From: Coprinellus micaceus
Taxonomy: Eukaryota; Basidiomycota; Agaricomycetes; Agaricales; Psathyrellaceae
Direction of reading: 5' to 3'
DNA: 64,000 nt
Assembly (NCBI GenBank): GCA_951394405.1
Contig: OX596346.1
Location: 2,046,001 to 2,110,000 of the forward strand
Part shown: positions 34,190-46,799 of the stretch, piece by piece
Numbering within the stretch: the first letter of the stretch is position 1
Layout: every line of letters begins with the position of its first letter
Translations under genes and position numbers: made by a program
Notes under the pieces: generated by a model
What the model was told of the DNA's origin: nothing
Seen by the model: the letters and a program-made list of their open reading frames with translations, nothing else
Databases searched by the model: none

Positions 34190-35142
34190 ATGGCCACGGC
34201 AGTACACGCGCAGACGCATCTCGTACTGCAGATGGAAGGAAACGGCGCACTCACCACCAACGCCAACACTACTTCAACGGACGACGAGATCGTATACCTG
34301 TACCTCCCGCAGTACCTCGAACAGTGCTATGCCTTCCCGTTCGGTATAATTGGCTGGGTCTTGCACTCCATCTCCGTATATGTTGTCATTTGCATATGGA
34401 TGGGTTCCAAGCCTCTACAGCCATGGAAGGGGATAGCCTACGGCGGAAGGTCAATGTTCCTGAGTGCATTGACTCTGGGCTTCTCTTTAGGATCAACCAT
34501 CGCAACGGGGCTCAGGTGTAGGCAACGTTGGAGCTTGGTCTTCATCGCCGTGGGGAAAGGTTCCTCGTCAACCCTGAACGCGGTCGCCGGAATGTATGCC
34601 AGCTTTACGTGCCGGAGGAAGAAGAATAGAGAGCGCCAAGGTCATAGGGTTCGGTCAGACGAGTACCTGCTCTCTGCGTGGTACCTTGTACTGTGTGAGT
34701 ACATCCGTTGCTCTCGATCATATGGCCGAAGGTGAAATGTTTGCTGACTGCCAGAACAGATACTCCGGGGATGGTCGTCGGAGCGCTGGGAGGAGGAAAG
34801 CTCACGGCAGAGTACTTCCACTTCGGAGATCCAGGTCGGACGAGCCTGACCGTGTGCATGCCCGTACTCCTTATCCTCCTGACTTAGATCATCCAAATGC
34901 CCTTCTGGACTCACCTAGGAATTGGTGCCTTTGGCCGTAAGCCTGTGGACAATCGGTTCATGGGGTTTCTATCGTCCATTCTCGTGGCCTCGTCCTTCCA
35001 GTCGTACTACAATGACTGGATTATCGCGATCATTACTAGGGATGTTATTAGCTTTTCTGCAGCGGTGGAGTCTTCGTGGCATATGATGGCGGTGTTCTGG
35101 GGGTATGCAGTAGGGAGTCAGTTGCTTGTACTGTGCATGTAA
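34190..35142 (+). pseudogene. Multi-helix membrane protein, paralog C2, with in-frame stop
   Basis: Homologous to C1 and C3: LEQCYAFPFGIIGWVLHSIS matches their first helix, WMGSKPLQPW their GRKPLWP, and the intron (34695-34759) sits at the same place, rejoining to YTPGMVVGALG. In the next exon a TAG at 34885-34887 interrupts the frame inside a hydrophobic helix, yet homology continues in the same frame afterwards (RKPVDNRFMGFLSSI then FQSYYNDWIIAI) to the stop at 35142. No normal-sized intron removes the stop while keeping the helix; the only in-phase choice is a 36-nt segment that deletes it. It is either a truncated protein of about 210 residues or a decaying gene. Confidence 0.65.
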
Positions 35143-35471
35143 ATAATCACAACGTGTTTTGGTTCAATAGCGTCAGAAAAGCAAACGCTCTACTTACAAG
35201 AAGGTGAAGGTGAAGGTTGAAGCGTCCAGATGCGAAATGCTTTCGAAAAGGGGCTCGGTGGCCGGGAGATGCCGGTGGTGTGGGAGCGTGTGGGTCCCGC
35301 ATTATCGGCACCTCGGAATCACCACGATGCATGATTACCCCAGCTTCAATGCCGGCGGCGCACAGGTTCGTAGCTCGGAATCCAGACCACAAAATGAGGC
35401 TTTTCCGTGTCCTCCACCATATCGCGGTCCCTAGGGTCCAGTGAACCCCTTCAACCTCGAGGGCTTCGTTC
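35143..35471. other. Intergenic between C2 and C3
   Basis: Presumed C3 promoter; no gene recognised. Confidence 0.4.
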
Positions 35472-36423
35472 ATGGCCTCGACATCAACCGACACACTCGA
35501 ATCCCTTTCAGAAGAGATCAAGTGCTACAGTCTTCCATACGGCGCTCTCGGGTTCGCTTCGCATGTTCTCACCTACTACACCATCCTCTGCCTGTGGTTC
35601 GGCCGCAAGCCCCTGTGGCCGTTCTCCCGGGTCAGCTACTCGTGGTTCGACCTCGCGCTGGGCGGTATCGGACTCCTGATATCCACCTTGTTGTCGATTG
35701 TGACAATTGTGCGGTGCAAAAATGCTTGGGAGCTGCTGGTTATCGGGGTGTGGAAGATGAGCATGTCGTTGTTGAATGGAATCACGGCGATTCATGTTGC
35801 GGTTATGGTTATACTCGAGAAACGGAGAATCAAGAGGGAGAGGAAGGAAGCCAGCAATGGGGTGCAGGAGGAGAAGAACACGGAATCGGCTGGGGACGAA
35901 CCTGGCTCAGGAGTCCCAGATCAAGCCACGGCCGAGAAGGAAGTTGAGGCGCCCATTAAAGTGGTGTTGAATCCGATGAGATGGGTATCTTGGTGGGTGA
36001 TCTTGTGTGAGTTCGATCTCCGTGTTCCCGATGCATTGTACTGACCGTTCGCCTTCAGATATCCCTGGAATGTTTGCGGGCGTCGCTGGCCTCATGGCTC
36101 TAGTCGTCAAGGACCGCAAAAAGCATGCAGGCGTCCTGAAACTGACTGCAGGGTTTTATGTTGTTGTAGGGGCAGGCGTTTTGGCTGTGATCGCTGGGGT
36201 GCTGTACCGACTAAGAAACGCGGGGGATCGCTCAACAGCCCGCAGACTCGTGTTTGGGGGCCTCGTATGGGTTGTCGGAACTTTCAGTATCCTCGCAGTC
36301 TTCTACTCCGACTGGGCGTTGGGCATGATGACGGACAACATCGCGGGGCTGCCAAGTGGCGACGCGTCTGCACTCTACTGGACGTATTGGATCTCAAAAC
36401 GATTGCCCATGTTTAGCTTGTAG
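35472..36423 (+). CDS. Uncharacterised multi-helix membrane protein, paralog C3
   Basis: Two exons (35472-36006 and 36059-36423) give 299 residues. It is close to C1 along its length: EIKCYSLPYGALGFASHVLT, LWFGRKPLWPFSRV, a Lys/Glu-rich middle loop, YIPGMFAGVAGLMALV, GVLKLTAGFYVVV, then FYSDWALGMMTDNI and the tail ISKRLPMFSL. C1 ends in the related ISERLPMFSW. The middle loop is the most divergent part. C3 is complete and lies 330 bases after the damaged C2 in the same orientation. Confidence 0.83.
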
Positions 36424-36887
36424 AAGGTACAGCTAATGGCATGATCGGGAGAGGGCTGTGGGAGGCAGTGGTCACAAGGAACGCCATTGGGTGGGTACGT
36501 GTTCGAAGGGGGTAAAATTGACCTCCATCGGGTCAAGATTTGCTTTGAGGGCTGTAGAGACCCGCTGACTTGGGAATAGTTCGCCTGCTGTATTGCGGGA
36601 GGTTGGCTCCAACCTGCCAGTTTAGTATCGTTATCTGTATTCGTACTGTACCCCGGACATCCTACCACGATCCATACATGTAACACACGAGGTGCGCTAT
36701 ACCAGGGCGCCTATTCGATGCTCGTACTTGGAATGGGTTCTCGGGAGGAAGAGACTCATTGTTTGAGTGACTCAATGCCGATCGAGGCAGGGTCACGGGA
36801 CTGTGTCATATTGAAGCTCATAAACGTATCCGTAACGTAAAATGCCGGCCTTCCAAGTTCATTCATTGTTGTCCTTCCCCATTGTCC
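36424..36887. other. Intergenic upstream of the F-box/WD40 gene
   Basis: No gene recognised; presumed promoter. Confidence 0.4.
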
Positions 36888-39885
36888 ATGGCGTCCTACT
36901 CCTTCTTGCATGCCTCGTCGTCGCATGCAGCGACGACGAGCACCCCCGCATCAACATCGAACAAACAGAGGGCGTCATCGCCCCTGGCCCGGCCCGCGTC
37001 GCGCAGAACCCACACTGCCCATCCGGGACCATCACGCCCCTCTGTCTTCCACCCGAACCACCACCAACAGAGGTCCTCGTCGTTCTCCCCGGGACTGCAC
37101 CTTGGGAAGCCAGGGTTTCATTTGCCCTCGCGGCCAGCGACCCCGCCACCGAAGCGATCGCGACCCATGCCACTGACAGTAAGCGTGAATCCAGGCCCAG
37201 ACGATTCGCCTCGTTTCTCGCGCTTATTGTCAAGTGTCCTGGGTTCGCCCTTCCTCACAACCACAGACCTTCCCTTCCAACCCGACCTGATGGACCTCGA
37301 AACCCAGAGTCCCGATGAACGTCCGACGTCGCCAGTTCCCTCAGTGGATTTCTCTATCATTGACGTCGATCTGGACGACCCAGAACTCCACTTCTCTAGC
37401 AATACGCCTATTCCTGGGGCATACCCTATCACCAGGCGAGGTATGTCAGGCGTTGGATACTCGCGGGCTACATACCAGACCGATTCCTTTGCTTGGCCGT
37501 CAGCCAGCTCCGCGACAGGCATGTTCCAGCATACCTCCGAATCACCCCACAACCCATTCAAGACACTTCTTCCTCGGATATGGGATGCCATATCGTCCCC
37601 GGGGCGAGGGGTGTTGAATTTTTCTCCTTCGTCGAACCTTTCACCTCCGTCACGGAGCCCTTCCCCTCCACCTCGCCTCGGATCATGGTATCTTGCAGAC
37701 ACACCAAGCCAGGAGCCGAGTATCCCTGCCAGAGCTAAAGGTAAAGCCAGAGCCTTTTTCTCGAAGAATGGCAGCAGAAGCGAGCTAGACGACACAATCA
37801 ACTACTCTGAGTTGGATCCCTTGGATGACGAGGAGGGCGAGCTGATCGACGACGAGGCCTGTTTCGTTGACGTCAGGGCGGTACATGGAATTGGTAAGAT
37901 TCGGTTCTGCTCCTCCCTTCTAATTTGGTACGCTGACGATGCTCCCCTTAGACATTCTATCTCTTCTCCCACCTGAACTCGCTCTACACATCCTCCTTCT
38001 GTTGTGCCCGCCTCCATTGGACTACACGTCCTCCGCCAACTCGAGGTCTTCCCGCCCTTCTCACTCACTTTCAGCCAACCCTGAACAAGAGGCTGCGCTG
38101 CATGCGATTCTTGCGTGTCGTGAGGTGTCCCACACATGGCGGCGGTTGGCCAGTGATAACGCAGTCTGGCGTGCCCTCTTCCTTTGCCGCTGGGGCATAG
38201 ACTTGCGCAGGGCTGATCCTGCGCCGTCTGATCTAAAGGCTTCCAGCCACCGATCCCTTGGGCCCACGTGGAACTATAACTGGGGAAATAAGAGACCATC
38301 CACGATATACTCGCGGGGGTCGAGGGGTGTTAAGGGCAAGCTTTCCAAGTCACCATCTCCCGCCAATCATCCTCAGCTTCGTCGCGAAAGTAGTTTATAC
38401 TACTCTTCTCATCGAATCTCCTATATCAGACCATCTTCCACGTCGAACACATTGAGCGCAGCGCCGTTGCAGCTGGACTGGCGTCTGGTCTACCGAGAGC
38501 GGCTTGAACTGCAGCGGCGATGGGCGGGCACCAATCGTATAGATCTCAACGCTCCTCGGTCTTTCGGTGGGCTCTACGACGATGGCGAAGACACGGAGAC
38601 GAAAGAAAACATCAAACCTTGGGAACCTACAGTCCGGAGATTGGAAGGACACGCAGACAGGTATGAAGTCATTATTGTTTAAGCCTTCTTACTGACGGCT
38701 TTCTGTGATAGCGTCTATTGTGTCGAGTTCGACTCGAAACACATCATCACCGGGTCGAGGGACCGAACCATGAAAGTGTGGAGTCTGAAGACCGGCCAGG
38801 TGTTGGGCACATTTCAAGGAGCCCACAAAGGAAGCGTATTGTGCCTCAAGTTCGAGAAGGATTGGAGTTTGGGAGCGGAAGAGGGCGAATCTGCGGCGCC
38901 TTCAAAGGGTATCTTGGTTAGTGGAAGCAGCGACTGTTCTATTTGCGTATGGGATATGGAACTTGGACGGACATTGCCGAATGGCGAGCGGGAAGTTACG
39001 GCGGAGGTTCGCGCTATTTTGGAAGGACATGAAGGCGGCGTCTTGGATATCCGGATGGATGACAAGTGGATTGTCAGCTGGTCGGTGAATTCCTCACTTT
39101 CAGGTCAGCGTCAGGCTCACGTTGCTTTGTTACAGCTCGAAGGATGCCTCTATCCGTGTCTGGGATCGTCAGACACTGACCCTGGCTCGTGTCCTCCGAG
39201 GGCATGAGGGACCTGTGAATGCCATTGGCCTGCAGCACGACCGGGTGGTACGTCCTCTTGCCATAGCAGCCCCACCATACTAACAAACGTATTCAGGTCA
39301 GCGCTAGTGGTGATGGTAAACTCATACTATGGGACATTACGAATGGTGAACGGATCCGGACTTTCGAAGGCCACGACCGCGGACTCGCTTGCATCGAGTT
39401 CAAGGACAATTTGATTGTTTCCGGCTCAAACGATTGCAAGATCAAAGTCTGGGATCCGTTGACGGGCGAATGCCTGCGGACATTGGCAGGCCACGATGGC
39501 CTTGTGCGTGCACTGTCATTCGACCCCAAGACGGGTCGCCTTGTTAGCGTAAGCTACGATAAGACTGTCAAAGTTTGGGATTTGTGGACAGGTGCGTGTC
39601 CGTTCCGGTGACGGAGATAGAGCGATTTGCTAACGCTGTGTGCGTGGCTTCGTCTTCTAGGTAAACTTGTACGCGAGTTCAAGAAGATGCACACGAGCCA
39701 CATCTTTGATGTCAAGTTCGACGCTACTAGGATTGTCACGTAGGTCTTGTTTTGGGGGTTTACACCTCCCACTATACCCCGGACGGGCGCTGATTAACTC
39801 CACCGCTGCATTTAGCACTTCTCATGACCACAAGATCGTGGAATTGGATTTCGCAGAGGGATTGGAGGCCTCCCTATTTGTCTAA
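36888..39885 (+). CDS. F-box/WD40-repeat protein (SCF substrate receptor type)
   Basis: Seven exons (36888-37893, 37952-38660, 38712-39080, 39136-39247, 39297-39591, 39661-39739, 39816-39885) give 879 residues. After a disordered Ser/Pro-rich N-terminus of about 330 residues comes an F-box (DILSLLPPELALHILLLL, later CREVSHTWRRLASDNAVWR), then a WD40 propeller of about seven blades: GHADSVYCVEFDSKHIITGS, RTMKVWSL, CSICVWDM, ASIRVWDRQ, GKLILWDI, CKIKVWDP, KTVKVWDL, and a weak last blade HDHKIVELDF. F-box/WD40 proteins join Skp1-Cul1 and present phosphorylated substrates for ubiquitination (Cdc4, Met30, beta-TrCP). Substrate identity cannot be read from the sequence. The F-box to WD40 linker is longer than in Met30. 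Confidence 0.92.
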
Positions 39886-41793
39886 GTGGAGGACTTGGAT
39901 CTACGTACCCCTACCTTGGGCGATACCTCAGCTCACATTCATCGGCTTTCTCCACCATCCACAATGTAGTTCTAACAGCATTCTCACATCTCCCATTCAT
40001 CTCCTATGGACACATTCGCGGCCCCCGATATTATTGGTGTGTATACCCCCCCGCGTGTATTACTAGTTCGAAGGCGGCTCGTATTCGCCTTCTGTGATTT
40101 ATCCGTGTATGTACTCTGTGTACTATTATTCTAATTTACCCCGATTGACTTGCACCTTGGAGCAGTGGCTCACCAGAATCGTACTTTCGAAGTTCGAGAA
40201 TGTCGATCTAAATTAGTTGGGAGTTTAAGGATACCAGAACATCACCGATCTCGACACTGCGCGACTCGTCGGTAACTTCAGGGTGATCTGCATACCATTA
40301 CCTGTCTCGGGGGATCGGCCGTTAGGAAGAGGCTATGTTAGTTCGATGGAATTTCTATTGCATCTCGTATAGATACAGGTTGGAGTAGGAGAGAAAGTAA
40401 TCGAAAGTGTTCTGACAGAAGAACTAACTATGCAGAGTTCGATGCGGGAGATGCTAGACTATGCTCGGCAGATAGATGGTGGCTCGAGATCGGACCCAGT
40501 ACGAGAGAGAAAGGGTCTGGGGTTGAAGAGTAAGCACAACGAAAGTGGGTGGGGGTGTGAAGTAAGGTAACGACAGTTGGATGTCATGCCAAGGATGAGA
40601 TCCATCGTACCGTCGATAAGAGTGGGGTGCAAGGAATGGATGCCTGGTGTCGGGCAGGGGTGCTAGGACAATTGATAAGATGACGATAGCAAGGATCCAA
40701 AGATAATCGGCGAGTATGGGATAGAATGCGAAGGGATTACCGCAGGAATGTAAGGGTTTGAGATCCGAAAGTGAGTGAGGGGACCGGGGTGGTGATAGTA
40801 CAAGAAACCGTGTAAGGTATCGGGCATGACCGGTCACGAGCGAGGAAGGAAAGGAATGCATCGATGTGTGCGGGAAGACCGAAAGAGAGTGAATGCGAAA
40901 ACGTCCAAGGGACGGTGTTAGATGTGGAAAGATCCGAAGAGCCTAGGAACCAATGACGGAAGACGAGTGAATTATGAAAGTCCATGTGTCAACGAAAGAC
41001 GGGAGAAAGGCGTGGAGATGTAGTACGATGAAGACATGAAACCATGCATGCAGTAAGATAGAAATAAGAGTGATGGGTGTAGCGGGGGCAAACGCAGCGC
41101 GAGGAGCAAAGCTAGACTAGGATAGGGTTGTGGAATGGAAAGGTCGAGCGAAAGTAGGGGTCGGTGGGAAGAGAAGCGAGTGGCGAGCCCGAGACAAAGG
41201 ATGGAATGTTTGGCTGGGGTGAATAGAAATTCGAGTTCTCTTCCACAGGATGAGATCCTGGAAGGTGCCCTATCCAGCCCAAGATCCGCAGAGCGTGGAG
41301 TGCGATAGCGATGCCCTCTGTAGTCCCGCATTTCCCGGAGGTCGGGACGTGGCGTCCCAATTGCGGAAAGCTGAAAGGAGCAAGAAAGGAGGTGGATGGG
41401 TGAGTCGGCACGCCGGGTTGCAATCATCACCTGGACTGCTGCTGAGAAAATGACGTTGTCGAATAATTTAGACTAAAGCGAATAGAATATAAAATAAGTG
41501 ATGGATGTTGGTTGCAGATGGGAGCGTGAAGGGACTGTGGAAGGGCGTTAGTGTCGACGATGAGTGGCCCAACCGGTGGAGTACCAAGGATGGAAGAGTG
41601 GTAGGGTAGATCGAGGCAAAGCTGAAGTCGAGCCTGCAGGTGGGGGTGTGGTCACCACTCATGCAACTGTCATCCTCTTCCGGAGGTGATGTCGAAGTCG
41701 ATTAAGTGGTGTCAAGTGATGACTGTTGGAAGGGCGAGGGAATTGAACCAGAAGACCGTCGCGAAATGTCGGCATGACGGGAAGGGGGGCGAA
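39886..41793. other. Purine-rich gene-free stretch between converging genes
   Basis: From about 40380 to 41560 the plus strand is strongly purine-rich (long runs such as GAGAAAGTAATCGAAAG), hence pyrimidine-rich on the minus strand. Open frames here show no homology and reflect the skewed composition. It may be a long 3' UTR of the minus-strand gene or a non-coding transcript. Confidence 0.5.
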
Positions 41794-44182
41794 TCACGAT
41801 GAGGGCTGGAATGGGCGCAACTTCTCCAATACGTCATCCATGTTCGGCGAGTTCTCAAGGACCTGAGCTATTGAAGGAGGGCGACTTCGCTTGAGGTTGG
41901 CAGCATAGGCGCTGCTGGCGGCAGTGCTTGATGACGCCATGGAAGAACCAGACATACGATGCGCAGCGCGCATCGCACGACGGTCTTCCTGATCTGAAGA
42001 GCTTCGGTATGAGGAAGGAGCCTCGGGAATGGCGGACAAGGATGAGACGGTTAGGCTGGGGCTGGGCGCGAGTAGGGAGGAAGTCGACGAAGATGGTGAG
42101 AGTGAGCCCGAGACAGACGAACGCTTGCTTGGCAATTCAGGGAGTGCGCTGTCGGGCGCGAGGGAGTTTGGAGGGGAGACGCGTTTACCCACGGCAGCTC
42201 GGTAGAAGGCGTAGCTACTATCGCCAAGCATGAACGGTCGCCGACCCTTGCGACGAACGCTCGATTCGCTGTACGAAGTCTCCGATGTTCGTATTGATTC
42301 GGCCCCAGAGGTGACATACGACTCTGCTCCAGAGTCATCAGAGAGGTGCAGCGCACGACGTCCAACTGGTAAGCGCGTCGTAACCTTTGGAGACTCCTGT
42401 GAGGATGTTGGCGGGGGTAGCGAAGGAAGATCGAGGTTGGGAGGGAAATCCGTGGCTGGGGGGTTCTTGCCATTGTTCACTAGCCACATCAGGCCCTTTA
42501 TTTGATTGTCCTTCTTCGAATTCTCTCTCTCCAGGTGTGATATCTTCTTTTCCAAGGCAGCCTTTTCAGCGATGTGTTTCTCTGTCAAGGTGTTCATGAG
42601 GCTCGCGATTTCCTCGTACTGCTTGTTCCTAGCGGCTAGCGCTTCGAGAAGCTGGGAAGGAGTCGCAGTGCTGATATCAACTTCTGGGCTTGGTGTCTGG
42701 AGGATTGGTCGTCGTTCTGGCGAGCTTCTTGAAGGCGTTACGAGCTCTGGATCGTTCGGAAGCATCGACTGTGACAACGGCGAGCCCGCAATACTACTGA
42801 TGGAGCCACCAGTGTTCGCTCGGGGACGGCTTGACGATGGCCGAGACTTTGGGATGCTGGAGGAACTCGATGTCCGTGACATTGGGGGAGCTGAAGCTGG
42901 GGTCTGAGGGGATCCAGGCGGTGATGGGAGGGGGAGATCGGGTGGGGTCCTCCGTTTCTCTGGTACAGGCACGGGCGTCTGTGCCTGCATCTGCTGCCGC
43001 ATCCGTAGACGTTGCTGAGCGGAATAATCGGCTGCTGGTGTAGATGGCGTCACGGATGCCCGCCTTTGGATAGGAGACGCTGCTGTGAGCTTATCTGAGA
43101 GGCTGGACCGTGTCGAATCCTTTCCATCAGAGCTTCGAGGAGTCGAGCTGCCCTCTTGACTACTCCGCGCCTTCTCGACAGCGGAAGGCTTTTTCGACGG
43201 CTTCGGTGGTGGCTTGGGCGGCTGATCTGGCGGCGTGCTCCTCAACGTCCTGTGACGAGAGGGATCGAGAGCTGTGGCTGGCGCAGAACCTCGCCGAGGC
43301 AAGCCAGACTGCCCTTGTAACGGTATCGAAGACGTCGTCGTTCGCTTGGAGCCCGCCGACTCTTCGGACGACTCTGGAGTGTTGCTTTGGCGAGGGGTGG
43401 TATCCGGGGAGACAGGCCTGGGTGACTTCTTTTGTCGGGGTAATGTGAAGAGGTCCTTGTACTCGTCGAGGTTCTCGGGGGATAATGAAACTGTAATTGT
43501 GGGCTGTGCGCGCGGGGTTGGGCTTCGCCCGTCTGAAGACCCTGAATCGAGGGAGGTACCGCGTGGTGACGCTTCTGGGACAGTGAGGGTATTGCTGTTT
43601 GACGTCGACGCCGTCGTCGAATCCACCACAGGTTTCTTCCCTAGTGAGCTGAGTTTACGTGCCCTGGGCTGGAAATGGGCTGCCAGTTTCGATCCCAGAG
43701 TCGACTTCGCGGGCGTTGGTGGGACTAGCGACGTGCCCGAACGCAGTGAATGCAGCGAATCCGGGAGTTCGACAGTGTACCGTCTAGTGTGGTAGTTAGC
43801 GCCCAGTCCATGGCCCTCACGCGTCGCGTGCGCTGGGCCCGAAAAGGAAATGCAGAATTGGCGCTCACCGATCATTCCCCGTCGTTCCAGCGGAGAGCTC
43901 CCCCACGTCCGTCGAGTATCGCATCGAATTCGAGTCAACATCACTCCCTGCTGGATTGGACTTTTTCCGAGAGAGTCCAAGAAAAGGTATCTTGCTCGAC
44001 TTCTTCTTGGTCAAGGTGGCGCCGTAGCTGCTGGTAGAGGGTGCATCGAGGGTGTATGTCGTGGCCTGGCTCGCGGTTGAGACGTCGTTGTCGGGGTGCC
44101 GTGAAGAAGAGCTTCCTGTTCGGAGAAACTCTGTAAGTTCAGCTGTCTTGCTTCGGATGCGCCTTGGTGATATTCCAGACAT
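41794..44182 (-). CDS. Ser/Pro-rich protein with a central coiled coil
   Basis: Two exons on the minus strand (44182-43869 and 43783-41794; intron 85 nt) give 767 residues. The N-terminus MSGISPRRIRSKTAELTEFL is basic and may be helical. Most of the protein is disordered, rich in Ser, Pro, Thr and SP/TP sites, with poly-proline (PPKPPPKPSKKPS). A coiled coil lies near residues 480-540 (EEIASLMNTLTEKHIAEKAA, then ISHLERENSKKDNQIKGL). The C-terminus is Ser-rich and ends in QVLENSPNMDDVLEKLRPF. There are no membrane helices and no catalytic motif. It could be a cytoskeletal or polarity scaffold by composition, but the family is not recognised. Confidence 0.8.
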
Positions 44183-46799
44183 TGGAGAGGCGTAATGTTG
44201 GCGTAAAGGGGGGAGGAGGAGGGCTGCGCGACACGTCCGTCACCAAAGACGACGATGAGCAGGGCAATTTCTTCGTCGTGACGGTTTTTTAAACCGCCGA
44301 GTTGATTTCCAGGAACCCCTTCGCTGCCGTACAAGCACCGATGTGGAATCACAGAGTATCACGACGCCAGAGTTGGGAACGGCGACGAGGACGACGAAGC
44401 GGATGGTAAGGAGGTACGAAGAGGCGTTGGCGCTCGTGAGAGATGTTCCCCACTTGTATTGCTGTTCCGTCCCTCATCCAAATTTTCACAGATCCTCTTC
44501 CCCGACTTGGACAGGTCATAGATAGGCGACGGTTTGCACCCTGTCGTAATTCGGGATCGCACAGCATGACCAAGGCAATCTCGATGTCCTCTCAATTGAG
44601 AACGAGTTCCTGGTCCGGACGCAAAAGGGAATCTGATACGCTTGTCCCATTTTTGGTCTGCTTCCGACTCCCCGACTCCATCATCGGAGTATGTTTTTTT
44701 GTCCTCGCTTGCTCCGGATTTGCAAGTTCGCCACCCGCTGAGCGCCGGTGCGCATTCTGGGACCCACCATCCTCACACACTCACCTCAATCCGCAGTCTC
44801 TTCCACAGCTCTTTCGCATCCTTAGACCGTGGCGGCAAATGCTCGCGTCGGCCCTGGCGGGGGGCAATTCAGTCGCCGCCAACACCTCTCGTTTGCAATG
44901 GAAAACGCCCAAAGCTGCGTTTAATTGCGGGGCAATTGGCTTGATGACTTCCCCCTTTTATCTGGCCGACGTTTGACGGTGGTCGGTAACGTCCTGGTAG
45001 CAACGGTGCCCCGACCCACCGACGGCCCTTTGATAAACTCCTCATAAGTATAAATGGCGACATTCAATTTCTCGCATTTCATAGCTGCTTACCTTCTAGC
45101 GAACATTCTACGAAGGTTCGACACAGCAGGCAGAGGGAACCCGTGAAGCCCACGCTGGTCTGGTGCACACTCGCCGTTCGGAACCACCAACCCGCGGCTG
45201 CAGGGCTTCCCCCCAGTGCTTGAGCCGAACAGGAGGACAAGCCACTGGTGACCGACATCATCCCGCACCATCAGAAACCCTCTGCGGAACAGACCCGCTG
45301 GAGGCCTGGAACGGACTACGCGAATGCTCCCCGTGGAGACATGTTTTGCATTGGTAATTCGGTGCTCCAGCCATACCAAGAGGGCCTCCCCTGGCCTCCC
45401 CTTTTGCTGCGGCTCACCTGGTAGGTGGGGCACCCTGGAGTGGGTCAGTGGGTCTGCCATCAAACCCACATGGACCCATAGATTCGAAATACTTGAAGTT
45501 GAAGAGGCCGAGAGTTGTGGCGCTCGAGAGACTTCAAGATTTGAGCTTCTCCCGGCGCAGGGCTCTGTCCTCCTGAAGGCCAGCTGCGTACATAGTCCGT
45601 GGCCACGGGTTTGACGTGCGTTGGAGCAGGGGTATGAAGTGTACATTCGAACTCTATTCATGTCGGGCTGATGTCCCATTCAATTTCAGGGATAGTCTGA
45701 TGGCGTTTGTGCTGTACGGAACATCGGCCTCCAGGCCGACGCAAGACACCGCTCACAGAGGACGCGCTGGTCAGCAGGTTGCTGGAATTGTGCTGGAAGT
45801 TGACGTGGAAGAGTCCCCCACCAGTTCACCCCCAGAATGCTGTGCTTGTGTGCTTCTAGCCGCTGGCAAGAGCTCCACCGCGTGGCTCGCCTGGACTGGA
45901 CTAGAAGCCTCTGAGGAGGCGATCGGTAGTTTCTGTCTTCTGCCAAACTCCTGACGTACCCTCTTTGGTCTGTGAGATGCCTGACACAATTCATCGCCTA
46001 CGTCAGATAGGCGGACAGCAGCTTACACGAATCCCGTACGCGTGCGCGGCGTCGAGGACGAGCTGTGCGTGCTAGGGTGATCCTTTTTGGCGGGCACTCG
46101 GTGTACACGCGCCAACGCAACCCAATATCATCGTCTAGCGCCATCGTCAAGAAGTCATATGGATACTGTGATCGGGGGAGACACAGAAGCGCGAGCTCCT
46201 GCTTCCGTGTCAAAAGCAAATGTAAGCGCCCAAAGTTGGTTTGTTTATCAGTTCCAACAGGGGCAGAACCATTCATGTCTTAAGGCGCGCTAGCGTAGGG
46301 ACCGGCCTCCAACTTGATCTTTATTCAAGTGCCCTTCAGATTCTCACACGGACTCGTTACACCAACTCTCGCCGTTCTGACAAACTTGGGTTCATTTCCT
46401 CTAGGTTTTGACAGAAGCCAGCAGTAGCCAGTTGTTCATTTAGACATTTGACGACATAAACATATCGACAGTCATATTTCTCCCTTTGGCTCACCTACTT
46501 ACTTCATGTGGGTTGGAGAGGCTTCGATCGAATGGTGGGTGCCGCCCTCCATCTCCTTGAAACTGTACGTTAACTAGGTCAACACGACTACCAGGGCTCT
46601 CGTCCGGCCTGTATTTGGCCCAGGCCTTGTACCTTGACGGCGTAATGGATACGAGAGTGTGACCCGTGCTGTCGCATCCGGGGCCTGTGGAAAAACAGGG
46701 AACATTGATAATGTAGGCTCCATTTCCACGCTAGGGACAGTTCTTTGGCCTGGTGTGCGTTCTACTTCCCCGAGGCGCCCGGGGCCCGTGCAGTTGCAT
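44183..46799. other. Gene-free stretch (first part of the 6.6-kb desert)
   Basis: The first few hundred bases are the promoter of the minus-strand coiled-coil gene. Beyond that, open frames on both strands (for example 44443-44976 and 45089-45679) have no start context, homology or splice pattern that supports a gene. Confidence 0.5.

Noticed and set aside
41794..43980. Extending the first exon of the coiled-coil gene straight through its intron
   Set aside because: The GTGAGC...CTAG intron (43784-43868) joins an ATG-bearing basic N-terminus in phase, which is the better model.
44443..44976. Plus-strand open frame of about 175 residues
   Set aside because: Composition and lack of homology fit promoter DNA of the opposite-strand gene rather than a protein.
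45089..45679. Minus-strand open frame of about 195 residues in the gene desert
   Set aside because: No family pattern, no introns at expected spacing, and no transposase-like motif.
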